Shown here one piece after another: positions 34,542 to 45,994 of a stretch of DNA of 64,000 nt (positions are counted from its first letter, which is position 1; each line of letters opens with the position of its first letter). This DNA is from Calliphora vicina (lineage: Eukaryota; Arthropoda; Insecta; Diptera; Calliphoridae): positions 128,168,226-128,232,225 of the forward strand of contig NC_088780.1 in NCBI RefSeq assembly GCF_958450345.1, given 5' to 3'. Made by a program: the position numbers and the translations under genes. The notes beneath the pieces were generated by a model that saw only the letters and a list, made by a program, of their open reading frames with translations, ran no database searches and was not told the origin of the DNA.

Positions 34542-36903
34542 CACTGTTGTCAATTTAGCCCTTTTTGGGCTAAAGTTAGCCCTTTTCAATCTTGTTTAGC
34601 CACAAAAAAAATAATTTAGCCTTTAGCCATTTTTTTAGCCATATATATTTGCTGTAATGAAAATTATATATTTACTCTAATGATCTGAAATTTTTGCTGT
34701 TGAAAATTAGTAAAATCAGTTCAAAAAAATTGGCAGGGATATTATGACAAAAATTAACTAAAAATGTTGAACCAGTAAACAATTTAAGCACATACAAATT
34801 GTTGGACCTTCCATACATTAAAAAAATGCCATAACTAATATAGAGAAAATGGACGTTATTTGAATAAAAATTGTTAATAAATATGTTAATGTTTTACGCG
34901 TGGGCCCGGGCGTTCATAAAATCATATATAGGGTTAAAGAGAATACTTTTAACTTTATCTGAGCGATGCATAAATATAGTACTTTAACACCGTTGTCAAA
35001 GAATACAATCCAACCAATTTAGAAAGAAAAATTCAATTCATTATCGATAATAACACTAGTTTACAAATCAAAAATTTTTGTTTGCTCATGGAATGAAACT
35101 TATATTTTTGAGAAGAGCTACGGACGCTAGTTAATTGAACATTTTTTGTTTCCCACCTATACGTCAAAATTTTGAGATATATGGGTTTTTATTTTTCACC
35201 TGCCCTGAGTACTACTAATGCATACTGTAGTGTACCTAATTGTGGTATTTAAGTATTTACATCGTTTTTGGATACTCAACACTCTGGAGAAGCTACCAGA
35301 TACTTTCAGACTAGTATTATTTTGACAAATTCCAACAAAAATTAACGAGAAAAAAATAAAATACTGTTTAAAAGGACATCTTTCCGTAGATAAACGTTAA
35401 TAAATCGCTATTAAGTACAAAACTCTAAAGTAAAAACTATTTTAAAATATCTTATAGAAAATGTAAAATAAACCCAGACTATTTTTGTTTTATTTTCGGA
35501 AAAATTATTCAGTCAAATCGAGGTTTTCCTATAACACAAACACTGCAAAATGCTTATTTACTTTAAAAAATTTCGTAAAAGCTTTAGATAAGACAAAACC
35601 AGCATTTCAATATTTATGCAGTGTGTTCCCGAGTCTTTCTTTGGCTAAATTAAAAGAAGGGATATTTGTGGGTCCTCAAATAAGAAAAATTTTGGGTGAT
35701 ACCAAATTTGAGTGTCTATTAACCGATGTTGAAAAAGCAGCATGGAATTCTTTTAAACCTGTTGTTCAAGAATATTTGGGGAATAATAAAAGTCAAAATT
35801 ACAGTGATATTGTTGCGAATTTATTACATAATTTTGAACTGATGGGCGTAAATATGTCCCTCAAAATTCACTATTTACATTCTCATGTGGATTTTATCCC
35901 GGAAAACCTCAGACACTTGAGTGACGAACATGGAGAGCATTCCCATCAAGATTTGAAGTTTTTCGATATTAATTATCAAGGTTTTTGGAATCAGAATATG
36001 CTAGGAGACTACTGTTGGAGTCTCGTGAGGGAGACAAATGAAAATAATTATAAACAAAAGACTAAAACACTTCACTTTTAATTTTTTTTGTCCTAATTTA
36101 ATGTACATTTTTATATGTTTCGTTTTTAATAAATATCTCAAAAGTTTGACGTCCAGGATTTTTTAAAATATTTTTTCCGAAGTTGGAAGACCTAAATACA
36201 TACATCCCCATATGTTTCAATTCATGAGCAAAAACCTTGTAAACTAGTGTAATTTAGCTGAGATCATTTTTATATGATCAAATATAGAAAATTAACTTTT
36301 TTCCAAATTAACTTTTTTCCAAATTTAAATTAAAAATGTTTGTTTACATATTTTGGCTACCTTAGTTTTGATATGTTTACTAACTAATGACAAAATTTAT
36401 GTTTTTGCCAATGAAAATCAATTCTGTCCGGCGACGTTTTAGAATTTTTTTTTCTGCATTACAGGCATATTTGCCGTAATATTATATTTGCCAAAATATT
36501 CTCCATTGAAGTTATCACAAAGGATTATTTTATACATAATTTGTCTTTCATGTAAAAAAATTTGCCTAGGAGCATTTTGCAGGCCAGGTTATAAATACGA
36601 GGCTTTAAAAACATCGGCATATGATATACGTGTGGCCCTATATTACGTTATTTTAATGTTAAGGATCAACATACAGGAATAAATATTCTTATTTTCTTGC
36701 ATTTGAACGTGTGTTATATTCATACATTTTTGTTTGTCTATTCGGCATAGCCAAATGTAACATTCTAAGTTTTTTTTGTGTAAAATGTATGTATTTTTTT
36801 AATTAAAAATGTTAGCCATTTTTTAGCCACTTTTTAGCCCTTTTTTATCCTTTTTTTCTAAGTATTTAGCCACTATTTTGTTCACTATAAATTGGCAACA
36901 CTG
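34542..36903 (+). mobile_element. TIR element, 2362 bp, perfect 8-bp duplication, coding
   Basis: Termini are CACTGTTGTCAATTTAG (left) and the complement of CAGTGTTGCCAATTTA (right). Identical 8-bp flanks ATCTCAGG occur at 34534-34541 and 36904-36911. Subterminal zones are full of TTTAGCC and its variants on both sides (34557-34635 and 36807-36880). The plus-strand ORF at 35485-36081 is the only coding signal. An 8-bp duplication is compatible with hAT, P and a few rarer superfamilies; the ORF decides none of them for me. Confidence 0.85.
35485..36081 (+). pseudogene. Transposon-associated protein, C-terminal half (198 codons open)
   Basis: The frame shows a pattern I recognise from multicopy, usually uncharacterised, arthropod transposon proteins: FVKALDKTKPAFQYL (30-44), LKEGIFVGPQIRKIL (56-70), EKAAWNSF and EYLGNN (83-101), MSLKIHYLHSHVDF (124-137), DEHGEHSHQD (147-156), NYQGFWNQNMLGDYCWSL (163-180) and a basic tail. 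In relatives the block before FVKAL reads like LPPLHIKLGLMKN; here it is replaced by TAKCLFTLKN, and everything N-terminal to it is missing, so this is probably an internally deleted copy. Function is unknown to me. It lies centrally in an element with clean termini, which ties the family to a defined transposon. A worn relative is at 61574-62708. Confidence 0.7.
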
Positions 36904-37189
36904 ATCTCAGGCATTATTACCTTGTGTGGTGCTATATTTTAATGAAATTATCTTTAAAAAGTAATGTCAGAGATTGATCTTTCGGGCCATAATAAAGATT
37001 TAGACATTAGATTCTATTTTATGTGTTTAATTTAAAAAAAACTTCTGAATGAAACCTTATATTATAATTAAATTGAGCTTTACTTTTTTATTTTAGTTTT
37101 TGATTTATAAACTTCAATTTTAAGAAATGTTTTTTGATAAATGTGATGTTTTCTTTCACTTTTTAAATATAAATTTAAAATTCCTGTTA

Positions 37190-37450
37190 GAAATCTTGAC
37201 CTTTTTTTCCCAAATTCATCTGGCAGCCCTGCTTGTGGGAGTTATGACCAATTATGGGCCGACCGTCAACTTCGGTCGTGTGAATTATTTATACACGAAA
37301 ATTTGTTCTGTTAAATTTGATTTGGATACCAGCAGTTTTAAGAAATAAACCGATCGTCATGACATTAGGTTGTATGAATTCTTTCGATATGGAACTTATT
37401 TTTATTGAATTTTATGTATATATACCTAACTTTTTAAGAGATTTGTCCTA
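37190..37450. repeat. Interspersed repeat module
   Basis: Contains AGTTATGACCAATTATGGGC, CCGACCGTCA and CCGATCGTCATGACATTAGG, as in the other modules of this class. Non-coding. Confidence 0.45.
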
Positions 37451-37459
37451 ATTAAAGTG

Positions 37460-38920
37460 ATCCTCGGAAGTATGTCTGCAAAATAATGATCCGAAAAATA
37501 ATTTAAATTTTTTCAACCGGTTTTGGGCAAAAAAAATGTATGTATGTGTCAAATTTTATAGAAATATCTTCAAAATTTAATCGATAAAAAGTGTTTATGA
37601 ATAGGGGATTCGTCCAGAAATTCTAAGAAATTTCTGAATTAATGAAAAGAGTTTACAAAATGAAAATTAAATCTTCCTCGTTGAATAAGTATCAGGTGCA
37701 TTGTGTTTTTATTATAGCCATTGCGAGAATTATTCATTTTTATTTCGTTAAGCTTGGTTACACACGCTTTAGCAATATTGTATGTACAACGTTTACAATT
37801 TCATGTTGATATTTCACTGTTGTTATTGTTATTCATATTTGCCATTTAAAATATAAGAAAATATAAAAAAAATAACAGTTGACGTTTTATAGCTCAAGGC
37901 CTAAATGCTCGGTTATAACTGAAAAACATCCATACACATTCACATACATAATACATACAAATACAGTTATTTTCTGTTAAAAGAACAAATATGTTGTCGA
38001 ATCTAGTACTCACACCTGCCTGACTGATTTCAACTAAAGATTCAGTATACATTTATTCGAAAAAAATGCTGGCCTCAGCATGAGGTTAATGGAATAAAAA
38101 AAAAACAAAATACAATACAATATTTAAAACAAAAAGTTCTAATAACTTTTTGTTTACCACTTCGTTTTCGTACATATTTTTTGTAGCTGTAACAACAGTG
38201 TTTAGTTACAGAGTAGGATGGAGATTTTTTGTTTTTTTTTATCAAAAATTTTACAAATAGGTTTTTATATTTAACCTTTAGACCGTATTTGTTTCAACAC
38301 CTCATGTGTTCTATACGCACATACTATTCTAACGGGAAAAATATTGCATTTAAGACCTTATCTGGTTGTTATATGTAAGATGCCCATCAAAATGATAAAG
38401 TTACATATTTTTCGTTCTGTTTATCCAAAACTGCAAATAGTTTTGATGGGTACTATTGGATACCAATAGTATTATTGTTTATTCTGAAAAGCTTCAGAAT
38501 AATTCGGTGGAAGAGCCAAAAATTACAATTTTGAATGTTTGGCGGGATATAAGGCCAATAACTCTTGAACATTTCATAAATTTTCAATACCAGAATTTGT
38601 AAGGATACCACTATATTATAGAATTAAAGAAGAATTTATGGACCTTTTTAATAGGAAAAACGTGTGCAAAATTTCAATTTATTTTTTATTTTGAAAAATA
38701 TAAATATTTTTTTGGAGGTTGTCTCAGATTTTGGTCCATAACTCTGGCTGTACTTAACCGATTTCGTCCTTCCCTTTCGTCCCTATCATGCCCTCAACAG
38801 ACATGCAGACAGCACTTAAAAATGCATATTTTTAATATTTTGGATTTGAAATAGAACTAGGTAATATTAATATAATGGGAGCAAAGTATGTATTCACGCA
38901 TACAGTATCATTATCGAACA
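37460..38920. other. AT-rich DNA, nothing recognised
   Basis: No gene is supported in this stretch. Some phrases (for example AGCAATATTGTATG) recall other dispersed repeats but boundaries are not visible. Confidence 0.35.
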
Positions 38921-38924
38921 ATCT

Positions 38925-39290
38925 GTAGTATATAGATCGCCTCTCTACCTTGTATTTAACGATTTTGGAAAGGCTTTCGTCACACTTTCCCACCCTACCA
39001 TTGGGAATAATCTTGCCTTAAATAATCAATATCATCCAGGATCTACATAGAAATGCAAAATGTCGGATATTACTCGAGAACTCTGTAAGTGATACGGTGA
39101 ACGTTACAGCAGGTGTAAGGCAGGGTTGCGTCTTATCACCTTTACACTTAGTTTTGGATATCGTAATGAGGAACACAATGTGTAACAGAAGAGGGATCAC
39201 ATGGGGTTTAAATGGCCGTCTTTCCGATCTTAACTACGCAGACAACATATCGCATACCCAGTTCAAAAGTGACTCAACCCGAAAAATGAA
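38925..39290 (+). pseudogene. Non-LTR reverse transcriptase fragment (palm domain)
   Basis: In shifting plus frames: a block resembling FEKAFDTLNH..I (about 38965-39020), then IQDLHRNAKC and RILLENSVSDTVNVTAGVRQ followed by GCVLSPLHLVLDIVMRN, then ITWGLNGRLSDLNYADNI. GVRQGCVLSP and the YADD-type motif are hallmarks of LINE reverse transcriptase, which copies RNA into the target site. The catalytic YADD/FADD has become YADN. Upstream endonuclease sequence was not found. The C-terminal part lies at 40705-41040. Confidence 0.85.
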
Positions 39291-39389
39291 TTTTAAGCTT
39301 AAACTATGCACAATGCACTTGTTTATCTATACAAAAGATATCAGTGTATTCTGTTGTTGTAAACTGTTGATAAAAAATACTATTGTCTT

Positions 39390-40010
39390 TCATTATCTTT
39401 CAATTGGTATATGGGCATTTTCTCCGATTAGTCAACCAGGATCGAAAAATAAAATGTTGATAATCATCGTGTTTTATTGAAGATATTTCGATATAATTTG
39501 GTACATGTAATTTTTTCGGCCCAAGGACGAAGCCAATTGAAACTGGCTGAAATCGATCCATTATTTCACCTAGCCCCCATACAAATGTCCTCCCGAAATT
39601 TGACTTTTCGGTCATAAATGTTTAATTTATGTAGGTATCTACACAAATTTCGCTCCAAATACATTTTATGTATACCGAATTCATGTCACCATATTTTATT
39701 ATGATCGGTTCATAATTATTCATAGCTCCGATATAAGACCCGATTCCGTAAATTACTTAACGTTCATAAATCTCATAAAAATGTTGGTATACATATAAAA
39801 TTCAACAAAAATAACTTTCATATAGACATAAACTACGATCTAATTTCATGGTGATCGGTCAATAATTGGTCATAGCTCCCATATAAGGCCCACTTCGAAA
39901 ATAACCCACTAATATAAATTATTGAATTTTTAAAAGAAAAATGATACTTAGTGTAGGGTATTATGTGGTCGGGCTTGACCGACAAGACCTTCTTACTTGT
40001 TTGTTAAGAA
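39390..40010. repeat. Interspersed repeat module inserted in the LINE
   Basis: Carries TCCATTATTTCACCTAGCCC, GTGATCGGTCAATAATTGG and AGTGTAGGGTATTATGTGGT, then CGGGCTTGACCGACAAG and CTTACTTGTTTGTT. It lies between the two LINE blocks, so it probably inserted into the LINE. Frames in it are artefacts. Confidence 0.5.
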
Positions 40011-40016
40011 AATTTG

Positions 40017-40186
40017 AAGATATTTATGGGAAAACGCATGGTGATAATAATAAAAACCATATGGAAAAATCGTACGATCGCGACCCGAACGTGCGCGACC
40101 ACCTAATTAAGCCAATTAAACAAAAACCAACAGAGATATTTTATTGTGTAAATACCGAATCGAGACCTACAGTAATACACTTTTAA
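40017..40186 (+). other. Coding-like island of about 56 codons, unidentified
   Basis: The frame ending at 40186 reads with balanced, non-AT-biased codons: GKTHGDNNKNHMEKSYDRD, NVRDHLIKPIKQKP, EIFYCVNTESRPTVIHF. Base composition around 40070-40110 (CGATCGCGACCCG) is unlike its neighbours. I do not recognise the protein. It could be the tail of a LINE ORF, a host exon fragment or chance. Confidence 0.3.
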
Positions 40187-40204
40187 AATAAATTAATCGC
40201 TTTT

Positions 40205-41325
40205 AAATATTCCGTTCCATTTTTTAGATTTTTACATTTCACTACTGTCAGCTAAAGTTGACTTCTATTTTGCGTACGTTCGTTACCACATGTTTATAAC
40301 TATCATTATGAAAACTTAAAGTCCATGGAATCTATATTTTGCACTAAACATAGAGCTACCAAAATGCTATCGAATCGCAAAAAAAAATGATAGGAAATGT
40401 TTTGTTTTCTATATTTTTTGGACATCAAAAGCATACGAACGTACGTTCGTGACCCAGGGAAATGCCCATATACGTATTTATTTTAGATTTCTGAAAAATT
40501 ACAATTTTGAGTTGTGTGTGTGTTAGGCAACTATTCAGATATGGTAGACAATTTTAAAAAGATCAAAATAGAAGCTTCAAATGAAAATCAACTCTTCATG
40601 CAGCATACCGTTCTTCATTCAAAATATCTCTCTTCAAGACGTGAACAGTTCAACAGTACCATGAAAGCCAGACAATGATTTGACCATCCATCCCTCTCCA
40701 TTACCACATGTCTGTGCTATGTATTGTACGGATGTGAAACATGGAACCCAGTTCCGGGAGATATCAACACATTGCAAGTTTTTTTTATCAACAGATGTCT
40801 CAGAAGAATACTACGAATCGTTTGGCCCAACACTATTTAGAATAACTAACTCTGGAACCGCACACATCAGATACCAGTAAAAGTTGAAATATTAAAACTA
40901 AAGTGGGGCTGGATAGGGCATGCTTTAAGCTGCCCACCTGAAGATAACTAATGATAATGACCCGCAATGGCATAGACTGGAACCCTCAGGGATTCAGAAG
41001 AATCGGACGCCCGGCTCAAACTTGGCGTTAGACAACTAACTCTAACTATTTTTGAATAAACAAAACGAAAAGTATTTGACTTTATCATTTTGATATGCAC
41101 CTAATGTGTATATCATCATTTATTTTATAACTATACAGAAACATAAATACAGTTTTATATGAATATGGGCATTTCCACTGTCTCGAAGGCGACATTCATA
41201 CGCTTTTGAAGTGAAACAAGAAATCTCAATATTTTTTTCGTATTTACATTTTAGTAGCACTATGTTTAGTGCAAAATATAGATTTTGTCGATTAACGAAC
41301 GAGACAAAAAATAGAACACGTTTTA
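40205..41325. repeat. Inverted repeat pair flanking the LINE 3' part
   Basis: ATGTTTAGTGCAAAATATAG at about 41262 is matched in inverse orientation near 40335-40360. The inner ends share GGGAAATGCCCATATA (40457) and ATATGGGCATTTCC (41165). The ends resemble the TGGGCAATTCC TIR of 3511-3945. The LINE piece lies between them. Confidence 0.5.
40705..41040 (+). pseudogene. LINE ORF2 C-terminal remnant
   Basis: Plus-strand blocks LLYGCETWNPVPGDINTLQV, INRCLRRILRIVWPNTI, LWNRTHQIPVKVEILKLKWG and WIGHAL match the region after the reverse transcriptase domain in many LINE proteins (YGCETW..RCLRRIL..RKWRWIGH). TGTLRDSEESDARLKLG is the out-of-frame echo of the usual NPQG..RRRGRP tail. Stops and a frame change break the gene. 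It is probably the same element as 38925-39290, split by repeats. Confidence 0.8.
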
Positions 41326-41842
41326 GACTGGCTCTAGTGAAATGTAAAAATCTGCAAATTTTATTACAAAAATAAGTTTTTTATTAAAATGGAAAAATGT
41401 TGAATTGATAATTGAGAGTTTTTTTGTTGTAGTAGCAGTGGTTGCTGAGTTAACAGCTCTTGGACGGCTGTCGTGGGAATTTAGTTGTATTGTTGAAATG
41501 TTTACATTAGCTTTTGTTTTATAACCTTCAGTATGATTTGTCACGCGACATATTTTTCCGTCATGTTTGTAAAGTAAATTCAACTCAACTGAAAATTTCA
41601 AAAACTTCATACTTATTATGAATTCTAATAAATCCATAATATACCATCAAAATTAAGTTTGGTTAATTTTGGTTAATTTTATTTAATTTTTAAAAACAAA
41701 CTTGTAAATGGACCATACTTTTTATACATGAGTACCAATCTACTCTATGAATACAAGTATGTATATGTGTCTGTCGGACATATTGTTTACTATTTCTATT
41801 CAAACTGTACTATATCAGTTTGTAGTTTTTATTGCACTTGGA

Positions 41843-42957
41843 CAGAGCTGTAAATGAATCATTAATTTTTGAATTAATTCTTGAATCATTCATGCACTGA
41901 ATTAGCAAATTTTTAATTAATTCTTTTCACACAAAAAAATGTATTTGAATTTCCAATTCAAATGATTTGCAATTCGTTTTCAATTCAAATAAATTTGTAG
42001 AATGAATTTCAATTCGTTGAATTGCAATTTATTTGAATTGAATTGATTTTGAATTAATTCAAATGTATTAGAAGTTCATTTCCAACTCATTTGAATGAAT
42101 TGATTGAAATTTGAATTGATTTATCAAGTAAATCTACACTGTCGTTTTGTTATTCAGCTAATTTTTTATGTAAAAGACAGCAAGCATTACTCTCGTCACG
42201 TATATACCTAGTATAGCCCAAAGGCAAAAAATTCATAGATTTGGAATTGTCAGATAGCGGCAGAATAGATATCGGCGAAAATCCTAACAAAATGGGAAAA
42301 TTTTGTTTATTTGCTAAAAGAAACTTAAATTTTTATTTTTATGAAATAGTGTAAAAATATTATTAAAGGTGTGTTTAATAATTATGTTTTGTTTAAATAA
42401 TCTCATTTTTGTATATTGTTGAATTTTTTTTTTTTTTAATTTTTCAATCGAATTTTAAAGATTCTAGCAATTTTGAATCTCAACATAACTTGAGTATCAA
42501 ATGTGTTTTGGCCTTCAGTGCATTTCAAAATAAAAATCAGTTCTTCTTGAAGGAAAAAATAAACAGCAAACACCACGTTTTCATTGATCAGTCGTGGTTC
42601 CAGGACAAGGCTTTTCCAATATTTTATTTTCTGTGGGAGAAATTTCCATTTTTCATTCCTCAAAATAAATTCAATTCAAACGAATTGAAAATGAATTGCA
42701 ATTCCCTTTAACAAATTCATTTGAATTGGAAACGAAATGCAATTCATTTTACAGATTGAAAATTAATTGCAACGAATTTCAACTCATTTTTACAAATTCA
42801 TTTGAATGGGAAATGATTTGAAATTCAGTTTTGCCTAATTCGTTTGAATTGATTCAAATTTCATTCAATTCTTTTTTGTTGTGAAAAGAATTAATTCAAA
42901 ATTTAGCTAATTCGTAAGGAATTAAAGTCAAAAAATAATGATTCATTTACAGTTCTG
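41843..42957. mobile_element. hAT-like element, 1115 bp, long GAATT-rich TIRs
   Basis: The left terminus CAGAGCTGTAAATGAATC and right terminus (complement of CAGAACTGTAAATGAATC) are flanked by CACTTGGA and CACTTAGA, seven of eight bases equal. TIR similarity continues for about 30 bp, and both arms, about 250 bp each, are dense in ATTTGAATTG and GAATTAATTC, so the ends can fold together. The centre has no known transposase. An 8-bp duplication suggests hAT. Confidence 0.75.
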
Positions 42958-43198
42958 CACTTAGATGAAAAAAAAACTTTGATTTTTTTTAAATAAATTT
43001 TAGCATTCATCAATTTTTGAAATGTGTGCATGTTGCTGGTTGGTAAAAACTGAAAAGTTGAAAAAACAGTATGTAGGCTGAAAATTTCTAAACTTGTATG
43101 TATGTATTTGTTTACAGTAGATGGTTATGTTAGTAATTATTAAAACATCGCACATTCATTTGTTAAAAATCCGACAAGGGTTACTGAATTATTTACAC

Positions 43199-43260
43199 TA
43201 GGGTGATTTTCCGGACTTTTTTCATTCCCGGGAAATATAAAAAAATCTGTTCAATTGCAT
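43199..43260. repeat. Isolated TAGGGTGAT terminus
   Basis: TAGGGTGATTTTCCGGAC followed by CATTCCCGGGAAAT resembles the start of the TAGGGT hAT-like elements here. No partner end was found nearby. Confidence 0.3.
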
Positions 43261-43329
43261 TAATACCCAGGATTTTTGTGTTAAAAATTAAGATTTTAAT
43301 TCTTTTGTGTCAATGACCTACTGTTGCAC

Positions 43330-45060
43330 AGTGAGGGAAATTAAAAAAAAGTGGAAATAAATCGGTAACATATTTTTTTTTTAAAAAACTCAGAGTCTCT
43401 GACAGTAATCGAACCCGCAACCCTCAGATTAATAGTCCAGCACACTATCGACTGGTCTATCGGGGCACTCAAACTGATAGTCCGATTTTAATAAAATTTC
43501 ATACGCCTATAGAAGAGGTGTTTAAGTTTTTGGACTTTAAACACTAAGGTGGGCGGGGCCTTAAGGCCCCAAAGTGGGGTATCTCGGGTATATGAAAAAT
43601 TAAAAATGGTGCCAAATTTTTTCAATCCGATTTGAAGGATTTTGTTATGTGAAGAATCTACAAGAAGAGAGCTACAAAAAACACTGATTAAACTATATTT
43701 TATCTGCTGTGGTTAACGAGATATTCACATTTAGAAATTAAAATTTTAACTTTGAACTTTATACTTCATTCTCTAATCGCATAGCTGCTTTCAAATAATT
43801 AAAACCTATTTCGTATGATACAATATATATCTAAATATTTTGCAAATGGAATTTATATCCAGGAACTCGGTACCGTTAAAAGGGATTTTTGAAAAGTTTT
43901 TTGGAAATTATGCACATGTCAATAACAAACAATTCATTAATTTCTTTTTCACGTTTGAATTTTCATCAAAACTTTCTATACAAGTTTAAAATTTCATCAA
44001 AAACGATTCATAAAACAAACTTTTATTGCATTTCAAAAATAAAAATTTTCTAAAAAAATCAGCTAAGACATTTTTTAATTCTTAAATATTTTATACATTC
44101 TTTCCTATACGTTGATATATAATATGTGTATCTTATCTTTTCCACTAATCCATTTTATGGATTCAAAATCAAAAACAAACAGAAAATTTACAGAACATTT
44201 ATGATTTTTAATATATTTTTGTACACTGCATTGCCGTCTACTGCATTACCATAAATCGGAGAACACTACAAGATTCAGTGAGTTGTATATTTTGAAGCCA
44301 TTAATGAGGCTTCTGGGAAATATAAGATCAACATGTTATATACCAACGTGTAGGAAATTGTGTTTTCTTTTCAAAAATGTATACAATTTTTAAGAACTAA
44401 CAAATTTTTAGAAGACTTTTTTCAAAAATATGGAAATCAAAAATGGTAACTGGTATTTTGGAAAATTTTAATTTTTAAATGCAATAAAAGTTTGAATCCT
44501 ACTTATTAAAATTCAAAATCGATAGTAAGTCAAAATTATGAGCATTTAAATAAAAAAATATTAAAAAGTAGTTATTTCGCGAATTCTTTTTCAAAAAAGT
44601 ACTTACATTAATATTTAGTTATAGAGAAAGTAAAAATATAGTAAATAATGTGTTAATATTTTTCTAAAATTTAACATCTTGATAAGTACTATAGAAGAAA
44701 AATAATTTCAAAATTGTAATAACCGCGAGTTGCAGGGCCTTCCGAAGTAGAAATATTTTTTATGTAAAGTGCAACTTTATGCCAAAAATGTAAACCTCCT
44801 TTGTATGAACCAATATGTTCTTAAATATCTTGCAAAGGGAATTTATAGCCCGAACCTCGGTACCATCGATCTAAAAAATACCATTTTTGGGATTCATTTC
44901 ATTGTTTCCCATATTTTTGAAATTTTATAAATTGTTTAATTCTTACAAATTTATACATTTTTAAAAAGAAGACACAATTTCCTATACGTTGTTATATAAC
45001 AAATCACATTAAACAAGTTAACAAAAGTTAACCAAATTGATCTCTATCCGATTGTCTGTT
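43330..45060. mobile_element. Probable Transib-like end followed by repeat blocks
   Basis: CACAGTGAGGGAAATTAAAA at 43330 matches the terminus of the 222-bp element at 61598-61819 (CACAGTGGTGAAATTAAAA on its other strand), and both share AGTCCGATTTTAATAAAATT. Further in, a block with GGAATTTAT..CTCGGTACC occurs twice (about 43845-43875 and 44838-44868). Inverted arms with GGAAATTGTGTTTTC lie at about 44345-44420 and 44925-44990. The far terminus is not identified, so the right boundary is only a guess. Confidence 0.4.
43395..43470 (-). tRNA. tRNA-like sequence (A and B box only)
   Basis: On the minus strand TAGACCAGTCGATAGTG and GCGGGTTCGATTACTG resemble the pol III A and B boxes with correct spacing. 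CTGGACTATTAATC mimics an anticodon arm. The T stem and acceptor stem do not pair, so it is not a working tRNA and is probably SINE-derived or chance. Confidence 0.25.
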
Positions 45061-45079
45061 ACAAATATGTGTTGGGTAT

Positions 45080-45980
45080 CATATGGTTGAGCTGGACCCT
45101 TTATTTGTTAGTTGGCAAATTGGATTAAAACTGCGGCTAAATTTACTTTTCATTTATATACCACGTATTGTGTGAAAATGTTATAATAGTTATTATTTTT
45201 CTATTTTTTTGTATATTTTTATACATATTTTTTTATATTTTGTTTTCTACTATTCATCTATGGCAGTGTAACCCTTTCTCTTAAAATTCTGTGAACATGT
45301 TCATTTTTGGGTGGCTTAAAAATTGCCTACACGTTTCAAGTTGAATTAAGTTACACACAGTCGTTTACGAGAATTTTTGTTTCGGTGATTTTTTATTATT
45401 TTTTATGCAAGTTTTTTGTTAGTTCTGGGTTATAACGAATAAAAGGCTTTTGTGAATATTTTGTTATTTATAAACATTTACTTTATATTTTAGTTGTTGT
45501 TTATTCTAATTTAAATTTAAAAAAGAAAATATATCCAACGTTTTTTTAATACGAATATTTTTATGTGTTTTTATTTGTACATTTTCATTATTACTTTTTG
45601 GTATTTTGTTTAATTAAATTTTTATCTAATTCCAACAAATGCCATTTTTTGTGAATGATCAAATTTGCAAATGGAATGTTGGCAATTAAACACTGACTCA
45701 CATACTTGGAAAAATATATTAGTTTTTGAAAAAAAAGTAATAATGGGAATGTTGAATGCAAAGACTAAATACATACTACACATAATTATCTTTCTTATAG
45801 TTGTAAGCTAAATTGTATATAGTTCAGCAAAAGTGAATTTTAAATATTTAAAAATTTATTCTGGAGATAAGAAAATGATTTGCAAAACTATATTTCGAAA
45901 AATGTATAGCCCAGCAAAAACTTTACTTACAAAATAAGCTAAAAAACATAAATATGTGAACATAAAATAATGGGGGGTAG
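45080..45980. other. AT-rich DNA, nothing recognised
   Basis: No gene or repeat boundary is supported between the repeat phrase TGGGTATCATATGG (45065) and the foldback. Confidence 0.35.
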
Positions 45981-45994
45981 TGTCAATTATAGAC

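Noticed and set aside
42409..42711. A 100-codon frame and an overlapping 75-codon minus frame.
   Set aside because: Both lie in the AT-rich interior of the 41843-42957 element, overlap each other and lack any recognisable domain.
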